DNA of 64,000 nt from Rhodobacteraceae bacterium NBU2976 (GTDB lineage Bacteria; Pseudomonadota; Alphaproteobacteria; Rhodobacterales; Rhodobacteraceae), in the NCBI GenBank assembly GCA_023630215.1, contig JALPRQ010000001.1:682001-746000 (forward strand), read 5' to 3'. The notes below the pieces were generated by a model that worked only from the letters and a program-made list of their open reading frames with translations, ran no database searches and was not told the DNA's origin. Each line of letters opens with the position of its first letter. Positions within the stretch are counted from its first letter, which is position 1. The translations under genes were made by a program, and so were the position numbers. Of the stretch, positions 8,123-17,714 are shown in pieces.

Positions 8123-9166
8123 ATGGACGCCATCATTCTTCAGATCTTAAACGGTCTTGATAAGGGCAGTGCCTATGCGCTCATCGCGCTGGGACTCACG
8201 CTGATTTTCGGGACGCTCGGCGTCGTCAACTTCGCTCACGGCGCGTTGTTCATGCTGGGTGCCTTTTGCGCGGTGGTCATGCAAAAACTGCTCAACAGCG
8301 TGAAAATCACCATTGATCCCGAAAAGCTGGATTTCCTTGGCAATCCGGCAGAGATCAAAACACCGTATGTCGAATTGTGGTTCGGCGATTTCGGTTCGAA
8401 ACTGATCGATTATTCCGTCCCCGTTTCCATCCTTCTGGCGATCCCCTTCATGATCCTTGTTGGCTTTGTGATGGAACGCGGTCTTATCAAGCATTTCTAC
8501 AAGCGACCGCACGCTGACCAGATCCTTGTGACATTTGGTCTCGCGATTGTTTTGCAGGAAATCATCAAAGCGGCCTTTGGGGCGAACCCGATCCAACAAC
8601 CGGCACCGGATTCATTGTCCGGAGCGCTCGATATCGGCGTCTATCTTGGCTTTGAAGCCAATGCGATCATCTATCCTTATTGGCGTCTGATCTATTTCTT
8701 CTTCGCAATCGCGGTGCTGGGCAGCATGTTTGCCTTCCTGCGCTATACCACCTTTGGCATGGTTGTTCGTGCCGGTATGGCGGATCGTGAAACCGTAGGG
8801 TTGTTGGGAATCGACATTAATAAGCGATTCACGATGATGTTCGGTCTGGCGGCGGCGGTCACCGGTTTGGCCGGCGTAATGTATTCCCCGATCCTTCCGC
8901 CGAACTATCACATGGGTATGGATTTCCTGGTCCTGTCCTTCGTGGTTGTGGTTGTGGGTGGTATGGGCTCGCTTCCCGGCGCCGTGGCCGCTGGATTCCT
9001 GCTGGGCATCCTTGAAAGCTTCGCGTCCATGAACGAGGTGAAATCGTTCTTTGACTCAATCTACATCAAATCCATCGACCAGATCATCATCTACCTGGTG
9101 GCAGTTGTTATCCTTCTGACGCGTCCGCGCGGCCTGATGGGTAAAGCCGGTGTGATGGAGGAGTAA
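8123..9166 (+). CDS. ABC transporter permease, LivH type
   Basis: A 347-residue inner-membrane permease with about eight hydrophobic segments. The start MDAIILQILNGLDKGSAYALIALGLTLIFG and the following VVNFAHGALFMLGA are classic for LivH/UrtB permeases. AVTGLAGVMYSP and VVVGGMGSLPGA near the C-terminus are the coupling-region motifs. A loop of about 45 residues (50-95) between early helices is longer than in LivH. ATG 8123 has AGGAGAGGAA close upstream. It pairs with the following LivM-type permease, three bases after its stop. Confidence 0.92.
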   Translation: MDAIILQILNGLDKGSAYALIALGLTLIFGTLGVVNFAHGALFMLGAFCAVVMQKLLNSVKITIDPEKLDFLGNPAEIKTPYVELWFGDFGSKLIDYSVPVSILLAIPFMILVGFVMERGLIKHFYKRPHADQILVTFGLAIVLQEIIKAAFGANPIQQPAPDSLSGALDIGVYLGFEANAIIYPYWRLIYFFFAIAVLGSMFAFLRYTTFGMVVRAGMADRETVGLLGIDINKRFTMMFGLAAAVTGLAGVMYSPILPPNYHMGMDFLVLSFVVVVVGGMGSLPGAVAAGFLLGILESFASMNEVKSFFDSIYIKSIDQIIIYLVAVVILLTRPRGLMGKAGVMEE

Positions 9167-9169
9167 ACC

Positions 9170-10345
9170 ATGTCTGCCGTTTTCAAAAATAACGACAAGA
9201 CCCTGTTCACGGTTTTTGTCCTTGCTGTCCTGCTGGGTCCGATCCTAATGGCGCCGTTTGGCGCCAGCTACCCGGACCTGCTGCAACGTTTCGCAATATT
9301 TGGCATCTTTGCGATCGGGTTCAACATCCTGTTTGGCCTGACCGGTTACCTCTCGTTTGGTCACGCGGCCTTTTTGGGGGTCGGGTCCTATTCGGCGGTC
9401 TGGATGTTCAAGCTGCTCAGCTTCAACGTTATTCCGGCGCTGATCCTTGCCGTCATCGTATCAGCACTGTTCGCGCTGCTGATCGGTTATATCAGTCTGC
9501 GTCGCTCGGGGATCTACTTCTCGATCTTGACACTGGCCTTTGCGGAAATGATGTATCGGCTGGCCTATTCGGTTCTGACCCCGATTACGAACGGGGAAAC
9601 CGGCTTGCAGGTCTATTCCGACGATCCGCAATATCTGATGGGCGAGAACGGTATCACCACGACGCACCTGTTCGGGATCAAGATGAACGACGTGTTCCTG
9701 CGGTTTGAATTCCTGGGACGCGAAGCGCAGTTCAACTTTGGCTATTACTTCGCCGCAATCTTCCTGATTTTGGCCTTCTATATCTCTATCCGGATTTTCC
9801 GTTCGCCATTTGGCATGATGCTGCGGGCGATCAAATCCAACCAGAATAGGGTCAATTATACGGGTCTCAACTCGCGCCCTTATACGTTGGCGGCATTTGT
9901 GATTTCTGGCGTGTATGCTGGTCTTGCCGGGGGCCTTTTGGCCTGTATGGACCCGCTGGCCGGGGCCGAGCGTATGCAGTGGACCGCCTCGGGTGAGGTT
10001 GTTCTGATGACCATCTTGGGCGGCGCTGGCACCTTGCTGGGCCCGGTTCTTGGGGCATCCTTCATCAAATATTTCGAAGCGATCTTCTCGAAAATCAACG
10101 ACAATGTTCTGCATACCTGGTTCAGCTTCCTGCCGGATGGGTTGGAAAATGGCATTGTTTGGGTGTTGCACTTCTTTGTCGGCAAAGGCTGGCATCTGAC
10201 CCTTGGGACATTGTTCATGCTTGTCGTGATCTTCCTGCCCGGAGGGCTTCTGGATGGGGTGACCAGACTGTTCAACTGGGTGAAAAACCTTGGAAAGAAG
10301 AAGCCGGAAGAAGAGCAATCGACCAAAGCGTCACCTGCCGAATAG
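9170..10345 (+). CDS. ABC transporter permease, LivM type
   Basis: A 391-residue inner-membrane permease. Recognisable LivM/UrtC features are [20 protein letters not shown] (residues about 45-64), [19 protein letters not shown] and [14 protein letters not shown], followed by [15 protein letters not shown]. It has about nine hydrophobic segments and a charged C-terminal tail (KKKPEEEQ). The GGAGGAG ribosome site lies inside the end of the preceding permease gene, three bases before its ATG context, so the two are translationally linked. It forms the second half of the membrane channel of the transporter beside acs. Confidence 0.92.
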   Translation: MSAVFKNNDKTLFTVFVLAVLLGPILMAPFGASYPDLLQRFAIFGIFAIGFNILFGLTGYLSFGHAAFLGVGSYSAVWMFKLLSFNVIPALILAVIVSALFALLIGYISLRRSGIYFSILTLAFAEMMYRLAYSVLTPITNGETGLQVYSDDPQYLMGENGITTTHLFGIKMNDVFLRFEFLGREAQFNFGYYFAAIFLILAFYISIRIFRSPFGMMLRAIKSNQNRVNYTGLNSRPYTLAAFVISGVYAGLAGGLLACMDPLAGAERMQWTASGEVVLMTILGGAGTLLGPVLGASFIKYFEAIFSKINDNVLHTWFSFLPDGLENGIVWVLHFFVGKGWHLTLGTLFMLVVIFLPGGLLDGVTRLFNWVKNLGKKKPEEEQSTKASPAE

Positions 10346-10355
10346 GAAAGAATAG

Positions 10356-11114
10356 ATGGGTATCTTGGAAGTCCAGAACGTTAACAAGCGCTTCGGCGGT
10401 TTGCAGGCGCTTAACAACGTAAATCTTGATGTGGAAGAAGGCACCGTTCACGCGATTATCGGCCCGAACGGTGCTGGAAAGTCCACATTCCTCAACTGCC
10501 TGATCGGCAAACTGGAACCCGACACAGGTTCGGTCATGTTTCAGGGCAAACCGGTTCTGGGATCAAAGCCGCATGAAATCAATCAGATGGGGATCAGCCG
10601 CGTGTTTCAGACGCCGGAAATCTTTTCTGAACTGACCGTGTTGGAAAACGTGATGATCCCCTGTTTTGCAACGCGCGACGGGTCCTTTACTCTGAACGCC
10701 CTGAAAAAGATCGGGGCCGAAGGGGAAATCCGTACGCAGGCCGAACAGATGCTGAAAGACGTCAACATGTTCGACAAGGCCAGCTTCGAAGCCGGGTCGT
10801 TGTCGCGTGGGGACAAACGGCGGTTGGAAATGGCGATGTGCCTGTCGCAAAAACCCAAACTTCTTCTATTGGATGAACCGACCGCAGGCATGGCGCGGGC
10901 CGATACGAACAACACGATCGACCTGCTGAGACATATCAGCGAGACGACAGGCATCACCATGGTGATTATCGAGCATGACATGCATGTGGTGTTCTCGCTG
11001 GCCAAGAAAATCTCGGTTCTGGCGCAGGGCGCGATCATTGCCGAAGACATTCCGGATAACATCAAGGGGCACCCGAAAGTGCGGGAAGCCTATCTTGGGG
11101 AGGCAGAAGTATGA
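10356..11114 (+). CDS. ABC transporter ATP-binding protein, LivG type
   Basis: A 252-residue ATPase. Walker A is GPNGAGKST (about residues 36-44), the Q-loop sits in VFQTPEIFSEL, and Walker B is LLLLDEPTAGM. The signature is LSRGDKRRLE instead of the usual LSGGQ or the LivG form LSYGQQRRLE, with charged residues at the two last positions of the core. The rest is intact, including the switch histidine in IIEHDM. It lies 10 bases after the LivM gene and overlaps the next ATPase by 4 bp. The odd signature may mark this transporter subfamily rather than damage. Confidence 0.9.
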   Translation: MGILEVQNVNKRFGGLQALNNVNLDVEEGTVHAIIGPNGAGKSTFLNCLIGKLEPDTGSVMFQGKPVLGSKPHEINQMGISRVFQTPEIFSELTVLENVMIPCFATRDGSFTLNALKKIGAEGEIRTQAEQMLKDVNMFDKASFEAGSLSRGDKRRLEMAMCLSQKPKLLLLDEPTAGMARADTNNTIDLLRHISETTGITMVIIEHDMHVVFSLAKKISVLAQGAIIAEDIPDNIKGHPKVREAYLGEAEV

Positions 11115-11836
11115 ATGATCAAACCGGACAGCCGGCCTATTTCTCGCTGTGGGACATTCATTCCTATTACGGCGAAAGCTACATCGTTCAGGGTGTCAGC
11201 TTCAACATTCACGAGGGTGAAATTCTGGCGCTTCTGGGGCGTAACGGGGCAGGTAAAACCTCGACACTGCGGTCCATCGCGCGCGTTGACAGCCCGGCAG
11301 TGACGCACGGCGAGATTTGGTTGGACCACCAGCCTCTCCATGAAATGGCCTCGCATCAAGCTGCGCGTGCAGGTGTCGGGTTGGTGCCCGAAGATCGCCG
11401 CATTATTCAGGGTCTGACGGTCGAAGAAAATATCGAACTGGCCCGCATCGCGCCGCCGCATGGCTGGACAGCGGAACGTATCTATGAACTGTTCCCGCGC
11501 CTTGGCGAGCGTCGCAAGCAGGAAGGCACAACCCTTTCCGGCGGTGAACAGCAGATGCTGGCCATTGGCCGCGCACTGGCCCGTGACGTGAAGCTGCTAT
11601 TGCTGGACGAGCCCTACGAAGGCCTTGCCCCGGTGATCGTGCAAGAGATCGAGAAAACCTTGCTTCAGATCAAGGAACTTGGGATCACGACGGTTATCGT
11701 GGAACAGAACGCCATCGCTGCGCTGAAACTGGCGGACCGCGCCGTGATCCTTGATACGGGTCAGGTTGTGTTCGACGGCACCGCGCAAGAGGTTCTGGAC
11801 AACGAAAAGCTGCGCGAGGAATATCTCGCCATCTGA
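11111..11836 (+). CDS. ABC transporter ATP-binding protein, LivF type
   Basis: A 241-residue ATPase with Walker A GRNGAGKTS (about 43-51), signature LSGGEQQML, Walker B LLLLDEP and VEQN in place of the switch-region EHD, as is normal for LivF. The GVGLVPEDRRIIQGLTVEEN segment is the LivF Q-loop region. It starts within the end of the LivG gene (ATGA overlap). A 42-base gap separates it from acs, with no terminator in between, so acs is the last gene of the same operon. Confidence 0.92.
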   Translation: MNDQTGQPAYFSLWDIHSYYGESYIVQGVSFNIHEGEILALLGRNGAGKTSTLRSIARVDSPAVTHGEIWLDHQPLHEMASHQAARAGVGLVPEDRRIIQGLTVEENIELARIAPPHGWTAERIYELFPRLGERRKQEGTTLSGGEQQMLAIGRALARDVKLLLLDEPYEGLAPVIVQEIEKTLLQIKELGITTVIVEQNAIAALKLADRAVILDTGQVVFDGTAQEVLDNEKLREEYLAI

Positions 11837-11878
11837 TCCCTTGTCACGGGGACAAAAAGACAAACAGGGAGAGGGTTT

Positions 11879-13822
11879 ATGGAAAACCATATCTATCCGC
11901 CGTCCGACGATTTTGTCGCACAGGCACTGCTGAATGACGACCAGTATCAGGAAATGTATGCGGCCTCGGTCAGCGACCCGGACGGGTTCTGGGGGGAACA
12001 GGCAAAGGCCCGGTTGGACTGGATCAAGCCATTCACCAAGGTGAAAAACACCACGTTCAAATATCCGGACGTTTCCATCAAATGGTTCGAGGACGGCGTG
12101 CTGAACGTGTCCGCCAACTGCATCGACCGCCATCTGGCGACGCGTGGTGATCAAGTGGCGATTATTTGGGAAAGCGACGATCCAAATCTGGACAAGAAAA
12201 TCACCTATAACGAATTGCACGAGAAGGTCTCGCGCCTCGCTAATGTTTACAAGAAACTGGGCGTTGGCAAAGGCGACCGCGTGGTTCTGTATATGCCGAT
12301 GATCCCCGAAGCGGCTTATGCGATGCAGGCCTGCGCCCGCATCGGTGCGGTGCATTCGGTCGTGTTTGGTGGCTTTTCCCCCGAGGCGCTGGCAAGCCGC
12401 ATCGAAGATTGCGGCGCCAAGCTGGTGGTCACCGCGGATGAAGCCCCACGCGGCGGGCGCAACACCCCGCTAAAGGCGAACGTCGACAAGGCGATGGAGA
12501 TTTGTGGCGATGTGACTACGTTGGTCGTTGAACGCACCAACGGCGGCCCGGGTCTAAAGGACGGGCGCGACCATTCCTACGCCGCGATGATGGCCGATGT
12601 TTCGGCGGATTGCCCACCCGAGCCAATGAACGCCGAAGACCCGCTGTTCATCCTTTATACCTCGGGATCGACGGGCAAGCCAAAGGGTGTGCAGCATTCC
12701 ACTGGCGGTTATCTTCTTTATGCGTCGATGACACATAAATACGTGTTCGATTACCATGATGGCGACATCTACTGGTGCACGGCGGATGTGGGCTGGGTCA
12801 CGGGTCACAGCTACATCGTTTACGGCCCGCTGGCGAATGGCGCGACGACACTGATGTTCGAAGGGGTGCCTACCTATCCGGATGCCAGCCGTTTCTGGCA
12901 GGTGTGCGAGAAGCACAAGGTCAACCAGTTCTATACCGCCCCGACGGCGCTGCGCGCGCTGATGGGTCAGGGCGAGGATTGGGTGAACAAGGCCGACCTC
13001 TCCAGCTTGAAAATTCTGGGATCGGTCGGGGAACCGATCAACCCCGAAGCCTGGGAATGGTATAACCGCGTGGTTGGCAAAGGGAATTGCCCCATCGTCG
13101 ACACCTGGTGGCAGACGGAAACCGGCGGCATTCTGATCACGCCGCTGCCCGGCGCTACTTCGACCAAACCGGGTTCCGCGACGCGACCCTTCTTTGGGGT
13201 GCAGCCCGTGGTTCTGGACCCGCAAACGGGCAAGGAACTGGACGGTAAAGCCGAAGGTGTTTTGGCAATCAAGGACAGTTGGCCGGGGCAGATGCGCACC
13301 GTGTTTGGTGACCATGATCGCTTCGTCGCGACCTATTTCGCCGATTACAAAGGCTATTATTTCGCTGGCGACGGATGTCGCCGGGACGAGGATGGCTATT
13401 ACTGGATCACGGGCCGCGTGGACGACGTTCTGAACGTCTCGGGCCATCGGATGGGCACCGCGGAAATCGAATCCGCACTGGTGTCGCATGACAAGGTCGC
13501 CGAGGCCGCCGTGGTCGGCTACCCGCACAATATCAAGGGGCAGGGCATCTATGCCTATGTCACCCTGATGGCGGGCGAGGAACCGACCGAGGACCTGCGT
13601 AAAGAGCTGGAGCTGTGGGTTCGCAAGGAAATTGGCCCGATTGCCAAGCCGGACCTGATCCAATGGGCGCCCGGTCTACCGAAAACCCGCTCGGGCAAGA
13701 TCATGCGCCGTATTCTGCGGAAAATTGCGGAAAACGACTATGGCGCGCTGGGGGATACTTCGACACTGGCTGATCCCGCAGTCGTGGACGACCTGATCGA
13801 AAACCGCATGAATCGCGGATAA
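11879..13822 (+). CDS. acs: Acetyl-CoA synthetase
   Basis: A 647-residue AMP-forming acetate-CoA ligase in the cytoplasm: acetate + ATP + CoA gives acetyl-CoA. Motifs include the phosphate-binding loop [12 protein letters not shown] at about 259, the adenylate motif [11 protein letters not shown], the hinge [15 protein letters not shown], and [11 protein letters not shown] with the catalytic lysine 607, the residue acetylated by Pat-type enzymes in other bacteria. Length matches Acs (about 650). AGGGAGAGGG precedes ATG 11879. Last gene of the ABC operon, followed by a strong terminator. Physical linkage of an uptake ATPase system with acs suggests capture of very dilute acetate or related acid; this is inference. 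Confidence 0.95.
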   Translation: MENHIYPPSDDFVAQALLNDDQYQEMYAASVSDPDGFWGEQAKARLDWIKPFTKVKNTTFKYPDVSIKWFEDGVLNVSANCIDRHLATRGDQVAIIWESDDPNLDKKITYNELHEKVSRLANVYKKLGVGKGDRVVLYMPMIPEAAYAMQACARIGAVHSVVFGGFSPEALASRIEDCGAKLVVTADEAPRGGRNTPLKANVDKAMEICGDVTTLVVERTNGGPGLKDGRDHSYAAMMADVSADCPPEPMNAEDPLFILYTSGSTGKPKGVQHSTGGYLLYASMTHKYVFDYHDGDIYWCTADVGWVTGHSYIVYGPLANGATTLMFEGVPTYPDASRFWQVCEKHKVNQFYTAPTALRALMGQGEDWVNKADLSSLKILGSVGEPINPEAWEWYNRVVGKGNCPIVDTWWQTETGGILITPLPGATSTKPGSATRPFFGVQPVVLDPQTGKELDGKAEGVLAIKDSWPGQMRTVFGDHDRFVATYFADYKGYYFAGDGCRRDEDGYYWITGRVDDVLNVSGHRMGTAEIESALVSHDKVAEAAVVGYPHNIKGQGIYAYVTLMAGEEPTEDLRKELELWVRKEIGPIAKPDLIQWAPGLPKTRSGKIMRRILRKIAENDYGALGDTSTLADPAVVDDLIENRMNRG

Positions 13823-13845
13823 ATCGCCAATATAACTGTGAAAAT

Positions 13846-13872
13846 GGGCTTGCCGAAAGGTGAGCCCTTTTT
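13846..13872 (+). terminator. Rho-independent terminator after acs
   Basis: GGGCTTGCC-GAAA-GGTGAGCCC forms a 9-bp stem (two wobble pairs) closed by a GAAA tetraloop, followed by TTTTT. It ends the ABC-acs operon 24 bases after the acs stop. Confidence 0.9.
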
Positions 13873-13986
13873 ATTACACTCTCAATATTTAGAAAAAATT
13901 TTCTTGTCAGATACAAAATGTCGCATCATTATTCGCGTCATAGCGGCAAAAGGCTGCCGCGATAACAATAACACGGGGATAGCAAA

Positions 13987-14298
13987 ATGGGTGCAATACT
14001 TCCACTGATCATTCAGTTGGTTTCAGGCGCAGCAGGCGGAAACGCGTTGGCGAAAATCCTGAAGAATTTCGATATGGGTCCGTTGATGAACTCGGCCGCC
14101 GGCGCGGTCGGCGGACTGGGCGGTGGTGCTCTGGCGGGAATGCTCGGCCTTGGTGCCGCAGCGACAACAGGTGACGCGGCTGGCGGCATGGATGTTGGCG
14201 CGATCATTACACAGGTTGTTGGTGGCGGTGCCGGCGGGGGTATTTTGGTGGTTCTGGTTGGTTTCATCAAGAATATGATGGGCAACAAGGGCGAATAA
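13987..14298 (+). CDS. Small glycine-rich membrane protein
   Basis: A 103-residue protein of unknown function, about a quarter glycine. Hydrophobic segments at about 3-18, 36-60 and 70-93 carry GxxxG-like runs (AVGGLGGGALAGMLGLG and VVGGGAGGGILVVLVG) that favour tight helix packing. The start is ATG 13987 with GGGGA nine bases upstream. It stands alone between the acs terminator and its own terminator. The next gene has a similar glycine-zipper make-up and may be distantly related. A holin-like or scaffold role is conceivable but nothing shows it. Confidence 0.7.
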   Translation: MGAILPLIIQLVSGAAGGNALAKILKNFDMGPLMNSAAGAVGGLGGGALAGMLGLGAAATTGDAAGGMDVGAIITQVVGGGAGGGILVVLVGFIKNMMGNKGE

Positions 14299-14321
14299 GC
14301 GCCACGATAATGTGAACACTC

Positions 14322-14348
14322 AACGCGCGGTGAAAGCCGCGCGTTTTT
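14322..14348 (+). terminator. Rho-independent terminator
   Basis: AACGCGCGG-TGAAAG-CCGCGCGTT forms a 9-bp perfect stem with a 6-base loop; the stem runs into TTTTT. It ends the first small membrane protein gene, 23 bases after its stop and 18 before the next gene. Confidence 0.88.
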
Positions 14349-14365
14349 CGCTATAGGGACAAAAC

Positions 14366-14614
14366 ATGATCTGGATTCTTGCGGTTATCGGCGGCGCGAT
14401 TGGGGGCAACCTGACGCGCCTGTTTCAACAGGGCAAATTCAGCCTTGGGACAAACCTCAATACAATTATTGGGCTGGTTGGTGGCGCATTTGGCGGCGTG
14501 GCCTCTATGTCAGCTGCACTGCCACTATATGCCTTTATTCAGGGGCTGGCCGGAGGATTTGCGCTTGTGGTCGTCGGGCACATGATCAAATCGCGTGGTG
14601 GCGCTGGCGATTAA
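14366..14614 (+). CDS. Small glycine-zipper membrane protein
   Basis: An 82-residue protein with hydrophobic segments at about 2-14, 30-52 and 54-72, rich in small residues (IGGAIGG, GLVGGAFGGVASM, GLAGGFALVVVGHM). It resembles the preceding small protein in composition and ends in a similar way (GHMIKSRGG against GFIKNMMGNKG), so the two may be paralogues. TAGGGAC lies just upstream of ATG 14366. The stop overlaps that of the convergent irr gene by 4 bp. Function unknown. Confidence 0.7.
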   Translation: MIWILAVIGGAIGGNLTRLFQQGKFSLGTNLNTIIGLVGGAFGGVASMSAALPLYAFIQGLAGGFALVVVGHMIKSRGGAGD

Positions 14615-15036
14615 ACCTTGCGCAACCGGATCACCACATCAACCTTTGCAATCTCGGTTCCCTCAGGTGCCTCTGGCATCTTCGTAAACCGAACCGCATT
14701 CGCGGGCGCGTCGGTAAGCGTGTGGGTGTCTTCCCAGTAATAGTGGGGATGATCGTCAAGGCGCGTATCGAAATAGGAGCCGTGACCGTCCACCGTCACC
14801 TCCTGCATCAGGCCAACATCACAAAATGTCCGCAGCGTGTTATACACAGTTGCCAGCGAAACCGAGGCCCCGGCCGCCTGAGCACCATCAAACAAAGCCT
14901 CGGCGGTCACGTGACGATCCTGCCCGTCACCGACCAGCAACTCGGCAAGGGCAAGTCGTTGACGTGTGGGTCTTAGATCAGCGTCGGCCAGCCAGGTCAC
15001 TGCCCGTTCCAATGGGGTTTTGTCGACAATTTGCAT
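14611..15036 (-). CDS. irr: Iron response regulator Irr (Fur family)
   Basis: A 141-residue Fur-superfamily repressor. Residues 20-85 are the winged helix (LRPTRQRLALAELL, then SLATVYNTLRTFCDVGLM). The C-terminal half has the histidine-rich stretch DDHPHYYWEDTHTLTDAP seen in Irr in place of Fur's metal-binding pattern; the HxH motif is tied to heme in Bradyrhizobium Irr. Length and sequence fit alphaproteobacterial Irr, which reads iron status through heme. It is divergent from fabA, an arrangement I recall as usual in Rhodobacterales. The 146-bp divergent region is AT-rich around 15061-15085 but no ICE box is obvious. Confidence 0.88.
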   Translation of the reverse strand: MQIVDKTPLERAVTWLADADLRPTRQRLALAELLVGDGQDRHVTAEALFDGAQAAGASVSLATVYNTLRTFCDVGLMQEVTVDGHGSYFDTRLDDHPHYYWEDTHTLTDAPANAVRFTKMPEAPEGTEIAKVDVVIRLRKV

Positions 15037-15182
15037 GGTCTTTAACCTCGTGATTTCCCTGACTATATACCAAACACAAATAACTTGACCAGTCCAAGGC
15101 CTGCGCTATTGCGCCACCTTGCCCGCGAATGCTAGGAGGGGCTAAATCCTCTCACTCGCGAAACGAAGGAGATCTTCCCCCC

Positions 15183-15689
15183 ATGACCGATCGCCCGACC
15201 AGCTTTGATTTCGAAGGACTGATGTCCTGCGCACGTGGCGAGATGTTCGGCCCGGGGAACCCGCAGCTTCCAGCCCCACCCATGCTGATGATGGATCGGA
15301 TAACGGAAATATCAGCGGATGGAGGTGAGCATGGCAAGGGGCATGTTGTCGCGGAATATGATGTAAATCCCGACCGCTGGTTTTTCGACTGCCATTTTCT
15401 GGGCGACCCGGTGATGCCGGGCTGTCTTGGTCTCGACGGTCTGTGGCAGCTGACGGGGTTCAACCTCGGCTGGCGCGGGATGACTGGAAAGGGGCGTGCG
15501 CTGGGGGTTGGCGAGGTGAAGCTGCAAGCGATGGTTACACCAGCCACCAAACGCTTGACCTATTTTGTCGATTTCACCCGTGTCATTGACCGCAAGCTGA
15601 AAATGGGTGTTGCCAACGGGATCGTCAAAGCCGACGATGAAGTTGCCTATATCGTATCGGACATGAAAGTCGGACTGTTCACCGAGTAG
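15183..15689 (+). CDS. fabA: 3-hydroxydecanoyl-ACP dehydratase/isomerase FabA
   Basis: A 168-residue hot-dog enzyme (E. coli FabA has 172) that dehydrates 3-hydroxydecanoyl-ACP and isomerises the trans-2 double bond to cis-3, the branch point to unsaturated fatty acids. The active-site helix and histidine are in [15 protein letters not shown], and the catalytic aspartate in [12 protein letters not shown] take ATG 15183 ([12 protein letters not shown]), with AAGGAG eleven bases upstream, over the longer open frame. First gene of fabA-fabB-fabI. Confidence 0.95.
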   Translation: MTDRPTSFDFEGLMSCARGEMFGPGNPQLPAPPMLMMDRITEISADGGEHGKGHVVAEYDVNPDRWFFDCHFLGDPVMPGCLGLDGLWQLTGFNLGWRGMTGKGRALGVGEVKLQAMVTPATKRLTYFVDFTRVIDRKLKMGVANGIVKADDEVAYIVSDMKVGLFTE

Positions 15690-15706
15690 CACCAGAAGGG
15701 AATTAC

Positions 15707-16933
15707 ATGCGTCGGGTCGTTGTAACGGGACTTGGAATTATCTCCTCTATCGGAGTGAACGCAGCAGAAGTGACGGAATCGCTTCAGGCTGGGCGTTCCG
15801 GTATCGTCTTCTGTCCGGACTATGCGGAACACGGGTTTCGCAGTCAGGTTTATGGCAAAATTGACATTGATCCCGCCGAGCATATCGACAAGCGCATCCT
15901 GCGCTTCATGGGAGACGGCGCAGCCTATGCCTATCTGGCGATGGAACAGGCGATTGCCGATGCCGGGCTAAGTGAAAGCGACGTTATAAACCCGCGCACA
16001 GGCCTGATCGCCGGGTCGGGCGGTCCGTCTACGCGGGCCATGTTCAATGCCCATCAAACGGTGCTGGAAAAAGGGGCGCCAAAACGGATCGGACCGTTTG
16101 CTGTGCCCAAATGCATGTCCTCGACAATCAGCGCCAACCTCTCGACGGCCTATCAGATCAAGGGTGTAAATTACTCAATCACCTCGGCCTGTTCGACTTC
16201 GCTTCATTGTATTGGCAATGCGGTGGAACAAATCCAGTTCGGCAAGCAGGACGTGATGTTTGCCGGTGGTGGCGAGGAACTGGACTGGACGCTGTCCTGT
16301 CTGTTTGACGCGATGGGGGCGATGTCCTCGAAATATAACGACACGCCGGAACGCGCCAGCCGCGCCTATGATGCTGATCGCGACGGGTTCGTGATTTCCG
16401 GCGGCGGCGGGATCGTCGTGCTGGAAGAATTGGAACATGCCAAGGCTCGCGGCGCGAAGATTTATGCTGAAGTCACCGGTTACGGCGCAACGTCCGATGG
16501 CCACGATATGGTGGCCCCCTCGGGCGAGGGGGGCGAACGTGCCATGCGTCTGGCGCTGGAAACGGTCAAAGACCGCAAGATCAGCTATATCAACGCGCAC
16601 GGCACATCGACCCCCGTCGGTGACGTAGGCGAGATCGAAGCCACCCGCCGCATTTTCGGCACAGGCAACACCCCGCCCGTCAGCTCTACCAAGTCGATGA
16701 CCGGCCATGCGCAAGGCGCGACCGGCGCGCTAGAGGCTATTTTTTGCCTTCTGATGCTCGACAAAGATTTTATCACCCCTTCGATCAACGTCGAAACGCT
16801 CGATCCAGCCCTGAACCCGGGTGAGATCGCGACCGAGCGTGTGGACAATGCCGGGCTGGACACGGTTCTGACCAACAGCTTCGGCTTCGGGGGCACAAAC
16901 GCAACTTTGGCATTGAGCAAATATCATGGCTGA
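15707..16933 (+). CDS. fabB: 3-oxoacyl-ACP synthase I FabB
   Basis: A 408-residue condensing enzyme that elongates the cis-3-decenoyl-ACP made by FabA. The nucleophilic cysteine is in [11 protein letters not shown] (about residue 163), with histidines in [11 protein letters not shown] and [12 protein letters not shown], giving the Cys-His-His triad; the C-terminal [12 protein letters not shown] loop is intact. The adjacent fabA makes FabB rather than FabF the right call. AGAAGGGA precedes ATG 15707, 17 bases after fabA. Confidence 0.94.
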   Translation: MRRVVVTGLGIISSIGVNAAEVTESLQAGRSGIVFCPDYAEHGFRSQVYGKIDIDPAEHIDKRILRFMGDGAAYAYLAMEQAIADAGLSESDVINPRTGLIAGSGGPSTRAMFNAHQTVLEKGAPKRIGPFAVPKCMSSTISANLSTAYQIKGVNYSITSACSTSLHCIGNAVEQIQFGKQDVMFAGGGEELDWTLSCLFDAMGAMSSKYNDTPERASRAYDADRDGFVISGGGGIVVLEELEHAKARGAKIYAEVTGYGATSDGHDMVAPSGEGGERAMRLALETVKDRKISYINAHGTSTPVGDVGEIEATRRIFGTGNTPPVSSTKSMTGHAQGATGALEAIFCLLMLDKDFITPSINVETLDPALNPGEIATERVDNAGLDTVLTNSFGFGGTNATLALSKYHG

Positions 16934-17714
16934 TTTGATGACGGGAAAGCGCGGCCTGATAATGGGCGTCGCGAATGATCACTCTATTGCCTGGGGCATC
17001 GCCCAGGCCTGCGCGAAGGAAGGCGCTCAACTGGCCTTCACCTATCAGGGAGAGGCGTTTGGAAAACGCGTCGAACCGCTGGCGGCCAGTGTGGGGTCCG
17101 ATATCCTGCTAGAGGCGGATGTGCAGGACGAAGCCTCGTTGGATGCGGTATTTGATGCGATCAAACAGAAATGGGGGGGATTGGATTTTCTTGTCCACGG
17201 CATCGCCTATTCCGACAAATCCGAACTCGCCGGGCAGTTCCTGAACACGACCAAGGCAAATTTCCTGAATACGATGGATATCTCCTGCTATTCACTGGTA
17301 GAGGTCACGCGCCGGGCCGCCCCCCTTATGCCCAATGGCGGGTCTATCGTGACGTTGACCTATATGGGCAGCCAGCGCGTTCAGCCGAATTACAACGTCA
17401 TGGGGGTTGCAAAAGCCGCGCTGGAAAGCACGGTGCGCTATCTGGCCAACGATCTTGGCCCGCAGGGGATCCGTGTGAACGCGGTCAGCCCCGGTCCAAT
17501 GAAAACGCTGGCGGGTTCGGCGATTGGTGGGGCCCGCAAAGTGTTCCGCGCGATCGAGGAAAACTCCCCCATGCGCCAAAACGCGACGCTAGAAAGCGTT
17601 GGCGGCACCGCCATGTATCTGATGTCCGATCTGGGCGCGCACACGACAGGTGAGATTATTCGCGTCGATGGTGGCTATCACATCATGGGCATGATGCAGC
17701 CCGAAAATCTGTGA
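16926..17714 (+). CDS. fabI: Enoyl-ACP reductase FabI
   Basis: A 262-residue short-chain dehydrogenase-like reductase that completes each elongation cycle with NADH. The nucleotide-binding start [17 protein letters not shown] and the catalytic [20 protein letters not shown] (Tyr and Lys of the Y-x6-K motif) are those of FabI. Triclosan-type inhibitors bind this family. It overlaps fabB by 8 bp, showing translational coupling. Many Rhodobacterales have a second FabI elsewhere; this copy is the one tied to fabAB. Confidence 0.93.
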   Translation: MADLMTGKRGLIMGVANDHSIAWGIAQACAKEGAQLAFTYQGEAFGKRVEPLAASVGSDILLEADVQDEASLDAVFDAIKQKWGGLDFLVHGIAYSDKSELAGQFLNTTKANFLNTMDISCYSLVEVTRRAAPLMPNGGSIVTLTYMGSQRVQPNYNVMGVAKAALESTVRYLANDLGPQGIRVNAVSPGPMKTLAGSAIGGARKVFRAIEENSPMRQNATLESVGGTAMYLMSDLGAHTTGEIIRVDGGYHIMGMMQPENL

